From Craspedostauros australis (taxonomy: Eukaryota; Bacillariophyta; Bacillariophyceae; Mastogloiales; Achnanthaceae): a DNA stretch of 64,000 nt. The stretch is from NCBI GenBank assembly GCA_026770025.1, contig JAMXDE010000079.1:1-64000 (forward strand), in the 5' to 3' direction. Of this stretch, positions 1-10,338 are shown one piece after another (position 1 is the first letter of the stretch; each line of letters starts with the position of its first letter). A model generated the notes under the pieces. The model was not told where the DNA came from. It did no database searches and saw only the letters and a program-made list of their open reading frames with translations. The position numbers and the translations under genes were made by a program.

Positions 1-2480
1 ATGGAGAAACGCAGAACACAGCATTGCTTCTGCAAGCATGCCAGCAACGCATTCAACAATCTCATGACGACTCCATCAACACGAATGAAGTCACGATGAT
101 CACGATGATCACGTTGTGAACGTGCACGGATGCAGATCATGCCACCATGCTCAGAGGCATCATCAATGGCAGCTTCTGCGACAACGCGAATCGATGGTCA
201 GGGTGGCATCGCAGGATGTGGCCGGAAGCTGGCGTCGCAGATTCAAGAAGCCCGAGGATGCGCAACACGAACCAGATATGCTGATCCTCGGCAATACTTC
301 AGCAGCCGCGGTTGCTCGACATGCTCCTAAAGCAGGATACAACACAGCTGCATGAAACGGAGAAGCTCTGCATGCGTGCCTGCATGTCGAGCATCCATGG
401 ATGGAGGATGCTTCCACATGGCAAGCTCACAGTTGCCAACGCCAGTATTCGTCCTCGACACTTCATCAAGTGTCATGGGTTTGAAAACACACACACACAC
501 AGATCAGGATTTAGGAAAGCAATGATTGCCTGTCGCCGGATGAATCCAGCACCAGTTCTATCATGGAGGAGATCATTGCATGCCAGGCGACGATGAAGGA
601 GAGGATTGGCAAAAAATGACCAACATCTTCCCGCAATCTACATCCAATGGAGATGAGAACATCAGGCAGCCGATGCCATGAGTACCATACAACATGTCCG
701 ACGAGTCATCCCCACATGAAGTCCTCAAGTGACGGGCACAGCAGTGCGTTGTGAAGGCTTGTAGCCATCAAAACATCAGCAGATCCGCGGCACAAGTTCC
801 AACGTGCTGCCCGAAGCATGGTGCATTGGTATGAATGCTCCTGCTCTCCACCTTCGGAGGGCATGTGTTGCGTTTCGCATCCTCCCCCTGCACTCTTTGC
901 TTTCCCGGACGGTTGCGGTAGAATTGGCTTGCGTGAACTGTGCGGCAGTGACATCAGGCAACACTATTGGACTTGATTTCGTTTCGAGTGGAAGGGACGC
1001 ATGCTTTATCAGCTGATATACTACGTCAGCTAGAGACGGTTGGCAATGGATTCTCTCAAGGCTCGGCTGTGCTGACGTTCCGTGCTCCTCGCTAGTTCAC
1101 CATCGCACCAACATCTATGGGATCTTCCTATCAGGTTGAGGCGTCACAAATCCGGACCAAAACATCAGCTCTGGCGATTCTGGTATGCAGCTGGATACCA
1201 TCCACACCACAAAGCACAGCAATTGCAAAGCGAGCACAACGTGCAGATTCACCTACGTCCTTTTCACTGAAATGCAAGCAAAAAGGGTTGAACTAATGAG
1301 TGGCTCGACATGCGCGGCGCGGCATTGAATGGATCACTGATCATCTGCTTGAATCATAGTTACTAGTACTACTCGACATCCTCATCTAATTCATCTTCTT
1401 CATTGCATGACATGCTTGCTCATCAGTTTGGTTGTTGCTGCTGTTGTTTGCTGCTTTATTATTCTCTTCCCTCGGCAGCGCCGTCGCTCTCAGTCACCCT
1501 GGAAGATGTTGATGGAACGCACGAAGCGCAACAGCGCAACGCGAGTACATGTACGAAACCACCTGCGCAGCACCCTCATCCTCGTCTACAACCTTGTACA
1601 TGTCCATCATGGACATACGACCGTAACCCATCATCAACTCCATCACTCTCCACTGCCCACTGCGGAGGACATGAATGCCTCCCATCAGTTGATGGTGTGG
1701 AATCGGTTTGCTGAAATCTGGATGAGTGAACATATCTTTCTCCTTTCAACTTTCAGCTGCAACTCTCATGCTGCATCCTTCAACACCACGCAGTTGCGTT
1801 GATTGGCGAATAGCAATGCGTCTATCGGTGTCCTGTGTGAGATGCTTGTGAGACCAACTCTGCTTCAGAACAAGCTTGAGTCGCCAGAAGCCGAACTCGT
1901 TGGCCACAAGGATCAGCTGTTGCAGATCATTCTGTCCAGTGAGGATGGGAGTTGGCTGGTGAGAGACATCTATATCGTGGTGAGCAATTGGGCATGAGCG
2001 CCGATGTGAGCAACAGGCGTTGTCACGAGCGCTGTCATCAGAGGATAAGCTTGGCTGTGCAGATGCATTGGATGACGTATCGGACGTGTTTTGGTTGAAG
2101 GTTGGGGAGAGGAATGGTTACTTGCATGGGTGCCGCGCCGTTCTTTGGTGCCATCATTCGCATGCTGATGTTGGATTTCCTTGTCGATCAGTGTCTGCAT
2201 AGATGGGATGGTGATCATGAGGACTTCGGCATTTGTCTTGATTGGTTTCTGTTAGTTGCCCTGTCCACACAAGAAGATGGTGTCTGTCCTGTTCCCAGAT
2301 TAGAAGGATTTGAGTCGATCTTCTTCAATGCTGATGTTGGTCCGCTTGTGGCTGCTGTGTTTGTGTTCATTCTCTTGCTTCTTTCGCTTCAACTGGTGTC
2401 CCAACTGTTCTTGTGGTTGTTCATTTACTTGTTCGTTTTGTTGCAAGCGTTGCTGTAGTTGCTGCAGTTGTGGGTGAGCT
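1..2480. other. No recognisable gene
   Basis: No stretch here translates on either strand into a protein I recognise. The longest open frames (for example 1407-1802 on + and 163-417 on -) have erratic composition, no family motif, and overlap in several frames, which suggests chance. A short CA run lies near 486-500. I see no tRNA or rRNA. The region may be decayed repeat DNA or an intergenic spacer. Confidence 0.5.
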
Positions 2481-2499
2481 GAAGGCGAAAGTCCTCTAA

Positions 2500-2990
2500 T
2501 GAGAGGACTCCATACACTCCAGCTTGCCGTTGCGGCATGCCCAATGAAAGGGGAGGTTTCACCTTGGTTGTTTTGGCAGTGGATGTTTCGCCTCACATGT
2601 TTTGATGAGGTACTCCATACACTCCAGGCGGCCGTTGTTGCATGCCCGATGAAGGGGAGTGTTGCCATAGTTGGTTTTGCAGTTGATGTTCGCCTCACAT
2701 GATTCGATGAGGTACTCGATACACTCCAGGTGGCCACCAAAGCATGCCCAATGAAGGGGAGTGTTGCCATCGCTGGCTTTGCAGTTGATGTTCGCCCCAC
2801 ATGATTCGATGAGGTACTTCACACACTCCAGCTGGCCTTTGTAGGCATGCGCAATGAAGGGAAGTCCAACCAATAGTGTCTTTGCAGTTGATGTACGCCC
2901 CACATGATTCGATGAGGTACTTCACACACTCCAGCTGCCGTTGCAGCATGCCCAATGAAGGGGAGTCCGACTAGCCGGGTCTGGTGACCT
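2500..2990 (-). pseudogene. Ankyrin-repeat protein remnant
   Basis: Read on the minus strand, this contains at least four tandem units of about 99 bases. Each encodes an ankyrin repeat of the form TPLHWAC-x-GHLECVKYLIES followed by CGANINCK. The frame breaks three times by single-base indels: in the unit near 2,940, between units near 2,845, and near 2,590 where an extra A shifts the frame and leads to a stop. Units two and three stay in one frame (about 2,600-2,845). The protein would have been a repeat scaffold with no catalytic domain. The units are very similar in DNA, so the array expanded recently before or while it decayed. No intact start is visible upstream, where the sequence changes character at about 2,990. 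A frame-corrected gene model cannot be excluded if the assembly has indel errors, but three breaks in 400 bases favour a pseudogene. Confidence 0.75.
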
Positions 2991-3734
2991 CGTTGACATC
3001 AACTCTTTTATCCTGCGTCAATTGTCTGCTTCTTTCCATTCCTTCACACCGACAAGCCACCTACCCTGTAGCACGAAAGAGTTGTTGGTCAGTGACATTC
3101 GGCATTTTGAGGGGATGGTCGATGGCGTTGGATTGGCTGCCAAGGAAGTGTGCAGTCTGAGCTACTATGGCAGAGATATCGATGGTGTGTCTTCAATAGG
3201 TTGTATTAGTATTTGGATGCGTACCATGCACTGTGTGGTATCTCGATGTCTGTTGCTGATGTGCTCGAGTATGGGAGTGAATGGTGTGTGTTGTTGTCTT
3301 GTAGTCTTGGTCGCATGGTCCTCTCTTCTCTCTTTGCGCACAAGTCGTCGTACAACTTGTGTTGCCGTGGGTGTTTCGAATGACCTTCGGGTCCCGTCAC
3401 TCAAACCAGTCGTACGAGTGAAGGCGATTCGGCGACTCCACTTTGTCACGGTGCACGTGCGTATCTTTGGCTCGGAAATGTTCGCCATCTGCGTTCGCTC
3501 AGATTCTCCCTCGAGAAGACAGCAACACACATCACGCAAGCTTCGACCCACGATACCCAAACACAATGCGTGCTCTTCTCTAGAGTAAATATGACATTAC
3601 AACTCCCCTTGCTCGACGATGATCAGATCGCATTGCCTCATCGCATGCTATGCGTTCGCATGCTGGTCTGTCAACAAGCATTGCGTTCGTTCCTTCATTG
3701 CCTTCATGGCCTTCGTCAGCTTCGATAACAGGTC
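2991..3734. other. Unassigned spacer with a solo transposon-end motif
   Basis: No gene is recognisable. At 3389-3404 lies GGGTCCCGTCACTCAA. Fifteen of these bases match the terminal inverted repeat of the family-B transposon at 35.9-40.3 kb, preceded by a weakly similar stretch from about 3,361. It may be a decayed solo end of that family. An open frame at 3022-3588 has no recognisable motif. Confidence 0.35.
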
Positions 3735-5360
3735 ATGAGACTCATGGGATGCTGGTGCTTGCGCCGCTCGGAGACTTCCTTCGTTGCGCCTGACACCAAG
3801 CAAGAGATCTCCTTTGATGCGCTGGACGGAAAGAATGTCCTGTGATCGGTGGATCGGGAAGCGTGGGCGGAAGCGTCGTGGCGCAGCTGCTGAAGCGAGG
3901 ATCGGCGGTCACCGTGGGTGGCACCAGCACCGATTCCTTCTTCGCGGCGCAGCAACGCTGGCGCACCAGCTTCCCCAATCTGCTGGTGGACGATGTGCAA
4001 TTCCAGGCTCTGGACCGCGAGGAGGAGCAATCCGTCGCATCGGTGCTGCAGCGGGGCAGCTACGATATGTGAGTCCACACGGCCGGTCCCTTCCAAGGCA
4101 AGGTCAAGACGCCCAACGGTGTCATCGCGGCCTGCGTGTCCAACGGCGTTGCTTACATCAACGTCTGCAATGACTACTGCACACGCTCTGCCGCCAAGGC
4201 GAAGTACAATGCCAAGGCCATCGAATCCAACGTCCCTTGCATCATCAGCACCGGATGCTGGCGAGGCATATCCAGTCTCATGGCCAAGTAGCTCGTGCGG
4301 CAAGTCCTGCAGCAAACCAAGAACCTCAAGCCGGCCAATCTCAATGTCGATTTCGGGTTCTTTACAGCGGGATCGGGCGGTGCCGGAGCAACCCTGCTCG
4401 TGGCGACGTTCCTCATTCTGGCGGAAGAAGCGTTGACGGTCGTCAAGTGTCGCCGCATTCCAGTCGCGGCGATGAAGGACTACGAGACGGTCAATTTCGG
4501 TTCCATCGTGGGGGACAAGCCGATCGCCCCTTTGAATCTATTGGAGAGCGCGTCCGTGTGAGTGATCGGCATGGTTCTATTCGGGGGAGATGAGGTGGAC
4601 GAGGAGATTTGTGGAGACCGTCGCATCTCCCTTTCATGCTGCTCCTTGTTGCCCAATCCTGACTGAGCCTTTGTACCGGTCGATGAGCCAGGTTTGCAAG
4701 CATTACATCCAGCCACATCACAATCATACACTCATCCTTTGACTTCTGCACTGCTTCGTTACAAATTCTTGGATTGTTCCTTCTCGAAATACTGCCAACC
4801 AATCATGCACACGACACGACATGAAACCACACCAATCCAAACCATACGAATCAACAGCCACGACGTTCTGGGAGTCGGCAGCGTCAAGTCATTGTTCGGA
4901 ACCGCACCAGGATTCTGGAACACGTTGCTCGGCGCCATGGCGCAGCTTCCATCATCCTTGCTTGCCAACGAACAGATCATGACCAAGCTCGCAATCTTCT
5001 CGCTGCCGATCGTCCGCGTCGTCGATTATTTTGCCGGCGCCACCAACGCCATGAGATGCGACGTCACGTGCGATTCGGATTCATCCATCCGAGCTACGGC
5101 CCTCTACGCGCATGAGAATCTGGAACCCTGCGTCGGTGAATGTGTGGTCGCGTTTTGCTGCGCGGTCCTTGCCGATCACGTGCGGGCTGGGGTCCAATTT
5201 CCGGAAGAAGCCATCGCGGGCGGCGAAAGTGCCGTCTCCGTTCTGTCGTTGGCCAGCGTCGGAGCGCACACGAAGGAAGTGAGCGGCAACCGGCGATCTG
5301 AAGGTCCAAGATGCGTGGGGTGCGCCGAATCGCGATTTCATAACCGAGGCGCTGCGATAG
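3735..5360 (+). pseudogene. Saccharopine-dehydrogenase-like oxidoreductase, broken
   Basis: The protein is recognisable from the NADP-binding Rossmann motif VIGGSGSVGGSVVAQLLKRG near 3,842, the following HTAGPFQGKVKTPNGV and STGCW-x-GISSLMAK, and, after an intron, GSVKSLFGTAPGFWN and YFAGATNAMRCDV. This is the saccharopine-dehydrogenase (LYS9-type) fold, which is also used by oxidoreductases of unknown substrate. A clean GT-AG intron (4558-4857, GTGAGT to CAACAG) joins SASV to HDVLGVGS in frame. Lesions: a one-base deletion just before VIGG (about 3,842), an in-frame TGA at 4070, a Gln-to-stop TAG at 4289, and a frameshift near 5,298, after which the ending DAWGAPNRDFITEALR and a TAG at 5358 appear in another frame. 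The proposed start at 3735 is the first Met in the upstream frame; the true N-terminus is uncertain. The preserved intron suggests decay in place rather than a retrocopy. Confidence 0.8.
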
Positions 5361-5587
5361 CTTATGTATCTCTCCATGTGGTGCCATTCTTGATTGACAT
5401 TCGATTTACTCGTGTGACGAAGGTATTCTGTTCCATTTTTCTGCCAGACCTACAAGTCCGGCAGCGACGATGCAGAGTATTTCCATTCATTGGGAGCTCT
5501 AGAGAGTATTTGCACGAGCTTGACAGATGTAGAGTGCAACGATAATGCTTACAGCGTGAGGAAGAATCCTTCGAAATTGCTATTGTT

Positions 5588-6481
5588 TTACGCTGTCTCT
5601 CTCTCTCTCTCTACTGACCATGACGATTGCCGAGTCAATCGGATCATCGACTTGGTTGTGGATGTCGGCATCTCCGTCCCAGCAACACCATCCAAAACAC
5701 GGTACGTCTTCATGATCTCCAAGCCTTCCACAATTCGATTGCCGCCATCATCATATCCCCTTCGGAATCTGCGTTTGACTTGCGCGGCGCGTTCGAACAG
5801 ACCTTCCTCGATCAGAAACAGTTCGGCGGAACCAAACCCCTTGTCGCTCGGAAGCTCCACAGATCTTTGCACGGCGGTGATCATCCTCCCATCATAACGC
5901 AACACATTCGGGGAATCCGTGTCCCAGAAGATCTTGGTCGCGCCTGCCCGAGATTGTATCTCGAATGCTCGATCCATCACAACACCTTCGACGTCGCCGA
6001 TTTGTGCGGATAGGATGAACTTGACTTGGTACCGCTCGGGCGCCTTGAGCTTGCCATTATTTCTACTTCCTCCGCCAAGTGCCTTCCACGCTGATTTGGC
6101 TTGGAAACCATCTCCCTCCGACGACACGACCACACGTTTGCAATTCCATGTTCCTTCCATCGATTTTGGAAATACTGCGTCGATCACCTTGAGCTGCTTG
6201 CCAGATCGCAGATCGAAGCCACCGCCAACATTCACCGTGCGCGATGTCGTACCTACGGGCGCGGCTATAGCATGGGAAAGTGACGGTGGTGATATCAGCA
6301 TGGTGCTGGCAATGCATGATGCGCTAGTAGCTGGTGTGCGTCGCAAGAAAGATCTTCTGCTGTTCTCCGATGATGCTGGCGATGGCCTGCGACACTCGTG
6401 GTGATGATGAATGCTGTACCGACGATGGTGAGAACGATGACGGAAACGGAGTTGCCTGATGCGTACCAAGGCGAAGCCCAT
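5588..6481 (-). CDS. Putative thylakoid-lumen protein, DUF6816-like
   Basis: From the first in-frame ATG at 6481 the product is about 297 residues. Residues near 45-80 contain SRRSFLRR followed by a mostly uncharged stretch ending SLSHA|IAAP. That resembles a twin-arginine (Tat) lumenal signal, which would place the mature protein in the thylakoid lumen. The mature part has MEGTWNCKRVV, GVVMDRAFEIQSRAG, DSPNVL and an ending TKSMIRLTR, an arrangement I associate with the DUF6816 family of cyanobacteria and plastids; function unknown. The family call is from memory of motif order, not a search. The expected ER signal for a complex plastid is missing in this frame, but a neighbouring frame starting at 6542 encodes a hydrophobic MMRITLLSLFWPSRLG. 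A frameshift or an unrecognised first exon may therefore separate the targeting signal from the body. The C-terminus runs into a CT microsatellite (about 5,597-5,612). Confidence 0.5.
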   Translation of the reverse strand: MGFALVRIRQLRFRHRSHHRRYSIHHHHECRRPSPASSENSRRSFLRRTPATSASCIASTMLISPPSLSHAIAAPVGTTSRTVNVGGGFDLRSGKQLKVIDAVFPKSMEGTWNCKRVVVSSEGDGFQAKSAWKALGGGSRNNGKLKAPERYQVKFILSAQIGDVEGVVMDRAFEIQSRAGATKIFWDTDSPNVLRYDGRMITAVQRSVELPSDKGFGSAELFLIEEGLFERAAQVKRRFRRGYDDGGNRIVEGLEIMKTYRVLDGVAGTEMPTSTTKSMIRLTRQSSWSVERERETA

Positions 6482-7175
6482 CACATACAATCGATCCAAG
6501 TCGCGATGGCCAGAAGAGAGAGAGCAACGTTATTCGCATCATCGTTGGTTCGAATACAAGTCCGCTGTGGTGTTTGATCCTTCTTTAATCCTCCCGTGGA
6601 TGTTGTTGTTGTTGTTAATCGTTGGGGTATCAGGTTGGGAATTGAAGATCGAGAGCAATGGCTCATGCTGTCATCCGGCACGGCCGTGTCGGTGCTGTGA
6701 TTGTGGGTTCGAATAGGTCACATTGGCTCGTTCGTCCCCGCTGAAGCAGATCTTTGGGGTTGATTGTCGTGATGTCAAGGAGGCATGGCAGAAGTATCGT
6801 CGCTGACGCAGACCAAGTGCTCATATCCATGAGGAAATTCTGTCGCGATAGAGGACCCCTGATGTCTCAGGAGACAAACTTTTTGACCTTTGTGCGAGGG
6901 CGTTGTCTCCTGAGACAAAACCAAAAATAACACGACGTTTCCTCGCGATGGGAAAAGTGGTCGACAAGTTGGACTAAAACTAGAATTGGAGACTCGTCTC
7001 GTCACACATTTTCTTCGTGTATTTTCTTCGTACTTTTTTGTTGTCCACGTTTTCACGTAGTAATGGCGTAGTTTCGGACACTCGGTAGGTGTTGTCGTTG
7101 TGTGCATTGAATACAAAGTTGATTGCTCTCTATTTTTATGCAATACCATTGCTAATAACACACTGGCAACTACCA

Positions 7176-8015
7176 TAATAAGAATAGCACAGAGATTAAA
7201 CCCACGTATGAGGCTGCGCTGGTGGCGCTATTCTCCGCCTCCTTTCACCTTCGTGCGGGACACGAAGGGAGCACGGAATCTATGCGTTGTGTGTGTATGC
7301 TGTGTATGTGTTTTTCTCCTTGCGTGCTGCCAAGGGAGTCTTTGCTGGGGGGGGGGGGGGGGGGGGGGTGAGCTTGTTGTCTGCATTTCAGCCACTTGAG
7401 CAGGGCGCCAGAGGCGGCCGGTTCATGTAGCGTCAGCGCGGCTTGCTCCACCCATACCGTGACCTGTGCCTCACCAGCCAGCGCCGGCCAGAACCGTCTG
7501 GAGTAGTCGTAGATGCTGGTGCAGTCCTGCTCGAGGCGAAGACAGAGTGACTCTGCCCTGTCATGTAGGGCCTGAACTGTCCAGCTTTGGCCAAGTCTTG
7601 ACCTTCGAACAATGCCTCATTGCATGCTCTCCATTTCTCCCAGGCAATGCACCAACTGCAACATATGAGCTGTCTGGACCACTTGGCTTCCGATTTCTGA
7701 GACTGTTGCTGCTGCAGGAATTCGCTCTGCATTGGTTCCTGCTGCCTGTCTAGGATGCCTTTTTGGAGTGCCTGTGGACCCACAGCTAACTGCTGCCGAA
7801 CCGCCTCATAGAGAGAGCTGCCCAGGCTCGTAGCCCTGAGATGGACCGACCCCTCAAGCTGGCTTTGCAGGATGGCGGTCATATTGATGGCAATTCCCGC
7901 ATCCAGCGCCGCAACTCCCATAAATGCCTCCTCAAGATTTTATGCCGGTCCTCCCCTGCACACTGCCAGAAGTGCAACACATCCTTGCAGCCTCCACAAC
8001 TGGGGCATTGGTCTG
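7176..8015 (-). mobile_element. R2: 5'-truncated non-LTR retroelement in X1
   Basis: The insertion is bracketed by an 18-bp direct repeat, ACACACTGGCAACTACCA, at 7158-7175 and 8016-8033, a typical target duplication from target-primed reverse transcription. The minus strand encodes the last part of a retroelement protein: SDQCPSCGG with HFWQC (a CxxC...HxxxxC zinc-knuckle pattern), then IAWEKWRACNEALFEGQDLA. R1 (10.3-12.2 kb) carries the matching SSDICPSCGEQ, HFWEC and IAWEQWQLRNETLFRQEELA. Both copies share a related 3' non-coding block near their lower-coordinate ends (about 7,225-7,290 here). No reverse-transcriptase or RNase H portion remains. Confidence 0.75.
7347..7368 (+). repeat. Run of 22 consecutive G
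   Basis: An uninterrupted homopolymer of 22 guanines inside the 3' region of R2. It can form a G-quadruplex and is prone to slippage, so its length in the assembly is uncertain. Confidence 0.9.
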
Positions 8016-9509
8016 ACACACTGGCAACTACCACTTGTTCTTCTCCACCAATCCAGTACCAGAATGTCACCAGCAACTGTTTTCATTTTGTTACGTTCTC
8101 ATTGCAGCTGTGGCCCTTTCCGTTCCTACTTGCTTTTGTTCTGTGGCTGTCACAGGTCTCACACACTGCATTCATACAAATACCTTGCGCCTTGATCGAT
8201 TTCTGAATCAGCATTGCGCTCCTTTGCGGTTGGATCCAATCTCATACAACAGCGCAACTGATTGGGAGTTTGTATTCGTGCTCTTGTCGTCCAAGAGGAG
8301 GCTTCTCGTTCTACCCAAGCATATGACTGATATGTAGTGAATGATGGAGTATTGGTTTTCAATGCAAGAGGGATGGAATGAATAGTAGCTTGCACTTGCA
8401 CAGTATTGCAGAGAATATTACAGATGGTGAACTTGCCATGACGGATGGGCGCAGACAAGCATCAATCCTTGTGCTCGCCACAACACTGGAGAGATGGCAC
8501 GAAGCTAGCAAGTGAATGGATGTGCCCTTCCAACAGAGCAGGTACAATAATGGCCAACAAAGCAAGCAACCGGAGAGGTTGGTTTGCAAGATGAACGGAT
8601 ACAACCAAACTGGGGACGATAGCATGTATCTTCGTCCCCTCAATCCCATGGCAAGCAACTACAACAACAGGTAGACAGCACCATGTATATTTTATGCAAC
8701 ATCGATGTCATTCATGTGCTCTGCAGTGAGTTGGTTAGTCAGATATCAACGAAGCCAACATATCACTGCTGATGGTCAAAAAGCACGGGAAAGTACGCAG
8801 TATTTGGCTTCCTGGTCGGAAAAGCACAGGAGACAATTTGCGGTTTTGGGTGTGGTTGTTTTTGGTTGTACTCGATTGAGTCCGCTGTCTTTCGGCTCCG
8901 TGTTAATTTACCGCACTAATTTTGAGTTTGTCTCCTGAGACAACAATCTTGGTCCACATCCGGGTGCCTTGTCTCAGGAGACAAAAAGGCCCGATTTTGT
9001 CTCCTGAGACATGAAAATTTCCTCATGGATATTCCTGGCGGCGGTGGCGCTGCCGCATGGCTTCCTGGGGAACACGGTAATTTGTCCACTCACGACTCCA
9101 CGAGCTCGTGATTGAGCTGAATCGAGTCGTGCTTTATGACGTAGTTCCCGTCAAGCGCTGAAGTTGCGCGCCGGGCGTGCCTGATCCCGGAACGCCGCTC
9201 TCGCCCGATTCCCAATCGCGCGCTTGGTTAGTTGTGAGGTTCGCTTGTGCAAACGAGTGTCATTTTCGTGTCGTTTGGCGAACGGGCGTGATGCCGAAAA
9301 CAAGCTTCAGAGTACTGCGACATGTTACATTGTGTCAATTCGGACAAATGTGTCTTCATTTTTGGACAAGTCACGATTTCGTGTCGCATACACATAATAT
9401 GCTAGCTATTTCGATTATGTTTGAAATGTCCTACCGCCAATGAAAAATATTGTGTACAAATATACGTAGCACAAGTACCAAGTTTGGCTTTGTTTGAGTT
9501 TTTGTGTCC

Positions 9510-9636
9510 GGGGACACAGGGGGAACACAGGGGGACACAGGGGGGACAGAGGGGGTACACAGGGGGGACAGAGGGGGTACACAGGGGGGACAGAAGGGGT
9601 ACACAGGGGGGACAGAGGGGGGACACAGGGGGGACA
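9510..9636 (+). repeat. G-rich minisatellite, left arm
   Basis: About eleven units of roughly 11 bp, alternating forms of GGGGGGACAGA and GGGGGTACACA. The G-runs lie on the + strand, so quadruplex formation is possible. Because three units make 33 bp, every frame stays open and gives false repetitive proteins (VPPVYPLCPP types on the opposite strand). Confidence 0.9.
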
Positions 9637-10338
9637 TTTTGGAGCTGATCCAACGGTGAAGTTTTGTCTTGTCATGTCGCTTGGGTTTCGTTCCGCAGAA
9701 GCCATTCGTCACGCATCTGTGCGCATGGCAAACGGCAACCACGATCATGGCGAATGAATCTGCCTGTGTTTACAATACTTAGTGGCACAAAACGTCCGAA
9801 TGTCTATGCGACATCACATGGACACAAAGGCTTCGCATCAGCTTCCAAGGCTAGTACATAATGTAGATCACCTGTACTACACAGAAAAGTACAAGCCACA
9901 TCATACATGTTTGTCATTGTCTTCACAGCATGCATTTAATTAATCCATAAAATATAGTATCTAATGAAGGGAATAAGTGCCTGATTTAGTTGTAGATATG
10001 TGCATCATCCATCTGTTGCTCCAATTCCTTGCGTTGTGGGTCGTATTCTGACCAAACCTTCATTGGAAAGGATAAACATACTACATTATAACAAGATCAG
10101 CGCATTGAGGGCATTCCAATGGGTATAATACCAGCTTGCAAACATCTAGATCCATCTGGAAGAGACACTGGTATCCAAATCTGTGAATCGTGTGATACTG
10201 CACGGCACGCATCACAATGTACATTCTTCTTCATATCTATGCATTCCGCAGACCGTTTGGAGCAATCCAACCAGCCATATCACTCCAATCACACTCCAAA
10301 GAGTACATACATAGAGTGTGGAGTCCTAGATCTATCAA

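Larger units (their letters stand above)
6823..9032. mobile_element. X1: inverted-repeat element with hairpin motifs
   Basis: The ends are perfect 17-bp inverted repeats, ATATCCATGAGGAAATT at 6823-6839 and its complement at 9016-9032. Just inside both ends sit copies of TGTCTC-(2 nt)-GAGACA, at about 6862 and 6901 on the left and 8930, 8970 and 8998 on the right. No transposase is visible. Removing the retroelement R2 (7176-8015 plus one duplication copy) leaves about 1.35 kb, so X1 looks non-autonomous. I could not find a convincing target duplication outside the ends. Confidence 0.6.

Noticed and set aside
4060-4100. GTGAGT at 4069-4074 as an intron donor in the dehydrogenase-like gene
   Set aside because: The following codons (HTAGPFQGK) are a conserved part of the enzyme, so the TGA there is a lesion, not an intron.
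6550-6720. GGTTCGAATA-like strings suggestive of a tRNA T-arm
   Set aside because: No matching anticodon arm, D-arm or acceptor stem could be folded around them.
9508-9640. CRISPR-like array
   Set aside because: Units are 11 bp with no unique spacers; this is a eukaryotic minisatellite.
9402-9748. Repetitive proline-rich frames over the minisatellite
   Set aside because: All frames are open because the repeat unit is stop-free; there is no start context or homology, and the same frames occur in the inverse copy.
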